IMG/VR virus record: IMGVR_UViG_3300035698_012874
Coordinates: 1-27,842 of that record
Strand: one strand, 5' to 3'
DNA: 27,842 nt
DNA from: a virus
Of the stretch, positions 26,716 to 27,842 are shown piece after piece. The notes beneath the pieces are model-generated. The model was not told the origin of the DNA and did no database searches. It worked only from the letters and a program-made list of their open reading frames with translations. Position 1 is the first letter of the stretch, and each line of letters begins with the position of its first letter. The position numbers were made by a program, and so were the translations under genes.

Positions 26716-27842
26716 CTAAAATCCACCAAAGGGATTGATAACAGGCTGTGCATCTATTTTAGCTTTTTCTGCTTCCACATCCTCGATATTGAAATCTTCC
26801 GCTAGGAATCGAGTTCCAGTCTCTCTGCTGACGATATTCGCGGAAGTCGCACCTGACACCATAGCGACCTTTTTCTGTAGATCCTCAATCGTTTGCTGAA
26901 CCACAGGAGGCCATTTGATATCCATATCCAAAGACTTGGGCGTGAAGCCTGGAGGAATATTAACGGGCACTGGTTCGCCGCGGGAGTTTAACTCTAATAC
27001 GGCAATGGACATCTTGGTGATTAGGCTTCTGAGCTGAAACTCAATAGCCGGTCGAAGTTCATTAATCAGCTCGATCATTGGCCCATGAAGGATCTCTAAA
27101 GCTCTTCCAGACTGAGCATTGGCTACCATCTTTTCGGGGTCCATTAGGACAATCCGAGCAATATCTTGAACTCCTAATCGAATATCATCTCTAAACTCTG
27201 AAGCTCTTTGAATTGCTCCAAGATTAGACTCTAGGAAGCTCGCAGCTCCATCTTTTCCAAGGTTCCAACCCTTTTGGGAGCTTCTAACCAGATCTCCAAT
27301 CTCGTCCATATCCATCCCATTGATAATGAGTTGGGGATCTTGATTGTATTGGATGACCTGAGAGCTTTGCGAAATGTTGTAATTCATCTCATCGATGAAG
27401 TCTAAAATGTCCGCAATAAGGCTTGCCCCATCTGGGGTATCTCTATTTTCAGTGGTCCTAAACCATTCACCTTGAACAAAGCCGAAACCGTGCACGACCT
27501 CTTGTTCTACCTTGAAATCAACATCTATTGGCGTTTCATCCACTTTGAAATCTGGGGTATCGAAAAGGATGTCTTTTTCTTTGCCGAGATCCATGCGAAA
27601 CCACTTCTTTTTAGGGTCTCCCTTCTCGTCCTTCTCTTTCTTATCAGTGAAAACAAACTGTATTCTTGTGCTTTCAAGCTCTCCTGAAGGATCAAATATA
27701 GGAAATACGTGTTTTGATAGGAAATGTTCAACCTGGATTTGACCACCTGTTATATGAAATCGAACAAATACAGATCCAGAGACCGTCATTCGACGAATAG
27801 GCTCCAAAAGACGGAATCTGATTTTAGCCGCCTTCTGGACAA
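26716..27842 (-). CDS. Portal protein, 5' end outside window
   Basis: The frame continues to the upstream window edge, so the first part is missing; 374 residues are visible, the first being VQKAAKIRFRLLEP. The in-frame TTG at 27807 is not a likely start because the reading frame is open and portal-like before it. The visible part fits portal of the SPP1 gp6-like class: SVFVRFHITGG, a wing region with a basic lysine-rich loop (KKEKDEKGDPKKKW), the stem region (EIGDLVRSSQKGWNL; EFRDDIRLGVQDIARIVLMDPEKM), and a C-terminal clip/crown part (SRETGTRFLAEDFNIEDVEAEKAKI). Portal forms the 12-mer DNA entry vertex and binds terminase, which would be further upstream. Confidence 0.88.
   Translation of the reverse strand, partial: VQKAAKIRFRLLEPIRRMTVSGSVFVRFHITGGQIQVEHFLSKHVFPIFDPSGELESTRIQFVFTDKKEKDEKGDPKKKWFRMDLGKEKDILFDTPDFKVDETPIDVDFKVEQEVVHGFGFVQGEWFRTTENRDTPDGASLIADILDFIDEMNYNISQSSQVIQYNQDPQLIINGMDMDEIGDLVRSSQKGWNLGKDGAASFLESNLGAIQRASEFRDDIRLGVQDIARIVLMDPEKMVANAQSGRALEILHGPMIELINELRPAIEFQLRSLITKMSIAVLELNSRGEPVPVNIPPGFTPKSLDMDIKWPPVVQQTIEDLQKKVAMVSGATSANIVSRETGTRFLAEDFNIEDVEAEKAKIDAQPVINPFGGF

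Noticed and set aside
27472-27746. Short open frames on both strands inside the portal gene
   Set aside because: They overlap a long clear portal frame and have no family features.
1-27842. CRISPR arrays, tRNA or rRNA genes, insertion sequences, attachment sites, integrase
   Set aside because: I saw no regular direct repeats, cloverleaf sequences, transposase or recombinase motifs; essentially all sequence is accounted for by minus-strand structural and lysis genes.

Overview
The window is a late (structural) gene block of a contractile-tailed bacteriophage or prophage (myovirus type, Caudoviricetes). All recognisable genes lie on the minus strand, so transcription runs from high to low coordinates. 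A tail sheath gene with an adjacent tube gene establishes the contractile tail. A lipoprotein signal peptide with lipobox and a lytic-transglycosylase endolysin point to a Gram-negative host. No host gene, integrase, terminase or replication gene is visible, so integration state and exact host cannot be decided.

Layout in order of transcription. Head block (27842 to about 21600): the portal, cut by the window edge; four tandem, related, basic glycine-rich small proteins; a MuF-like head protein; a scaffold; the major capsid protein; and a small capsid-decoration candidate. A 67-nt segment that folds as a three-way junction follows. Connector block (21514 to 19144): a charged protein, two head-tail connector candidates, a 66-aa unknown, an HK97 gp10-like neck protein and a tail terminator candidate. 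Tail block (19130 to 13244): sheath with an inserted beta domain, tube, a hairpin, two overlapping tail assembly chaperone frames with an in-register CCCAAAG slippery heptamer, tape measure (642 aa) and a LysM baseplate protein. Baseplate block (13275 to 8468): a small protein with a TTG start, hub, spike, a 76-aa protein, gp25-like wedge, baseplate J and a gpI-like protein. Fibre and lysis block (8466 to 1): a beta-helix fibre adaptor, a 716-aa fibre-like protein carrying a signal sequence, a membrane/lysis cassette (coiled-coil membrane protein, holin candidate, cysteine-rich lipoprotein, small membrane protein, transglycosylase), two proteins sharing a C-terminal fibre domain with a coiled-coil gene between them, an intrinsic terminator, and two more virion-like genes, the last cut by the window edge.

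The genes are packed tightly. Many junctions are TAATG, TGATG or ATGA overlaps, implying translational coupling along a long polycistronic message. The gene order follows assembly logic: procapsid (portal, scaffold, capsid), connector, tail tube and sheath around the tape measure, baseplate, fibres, then lysis.

The least explained parts are the four-paralogue array between portal and MuF, the secreted-looking fibre and lipoprotein, and the RNA structures between genes.
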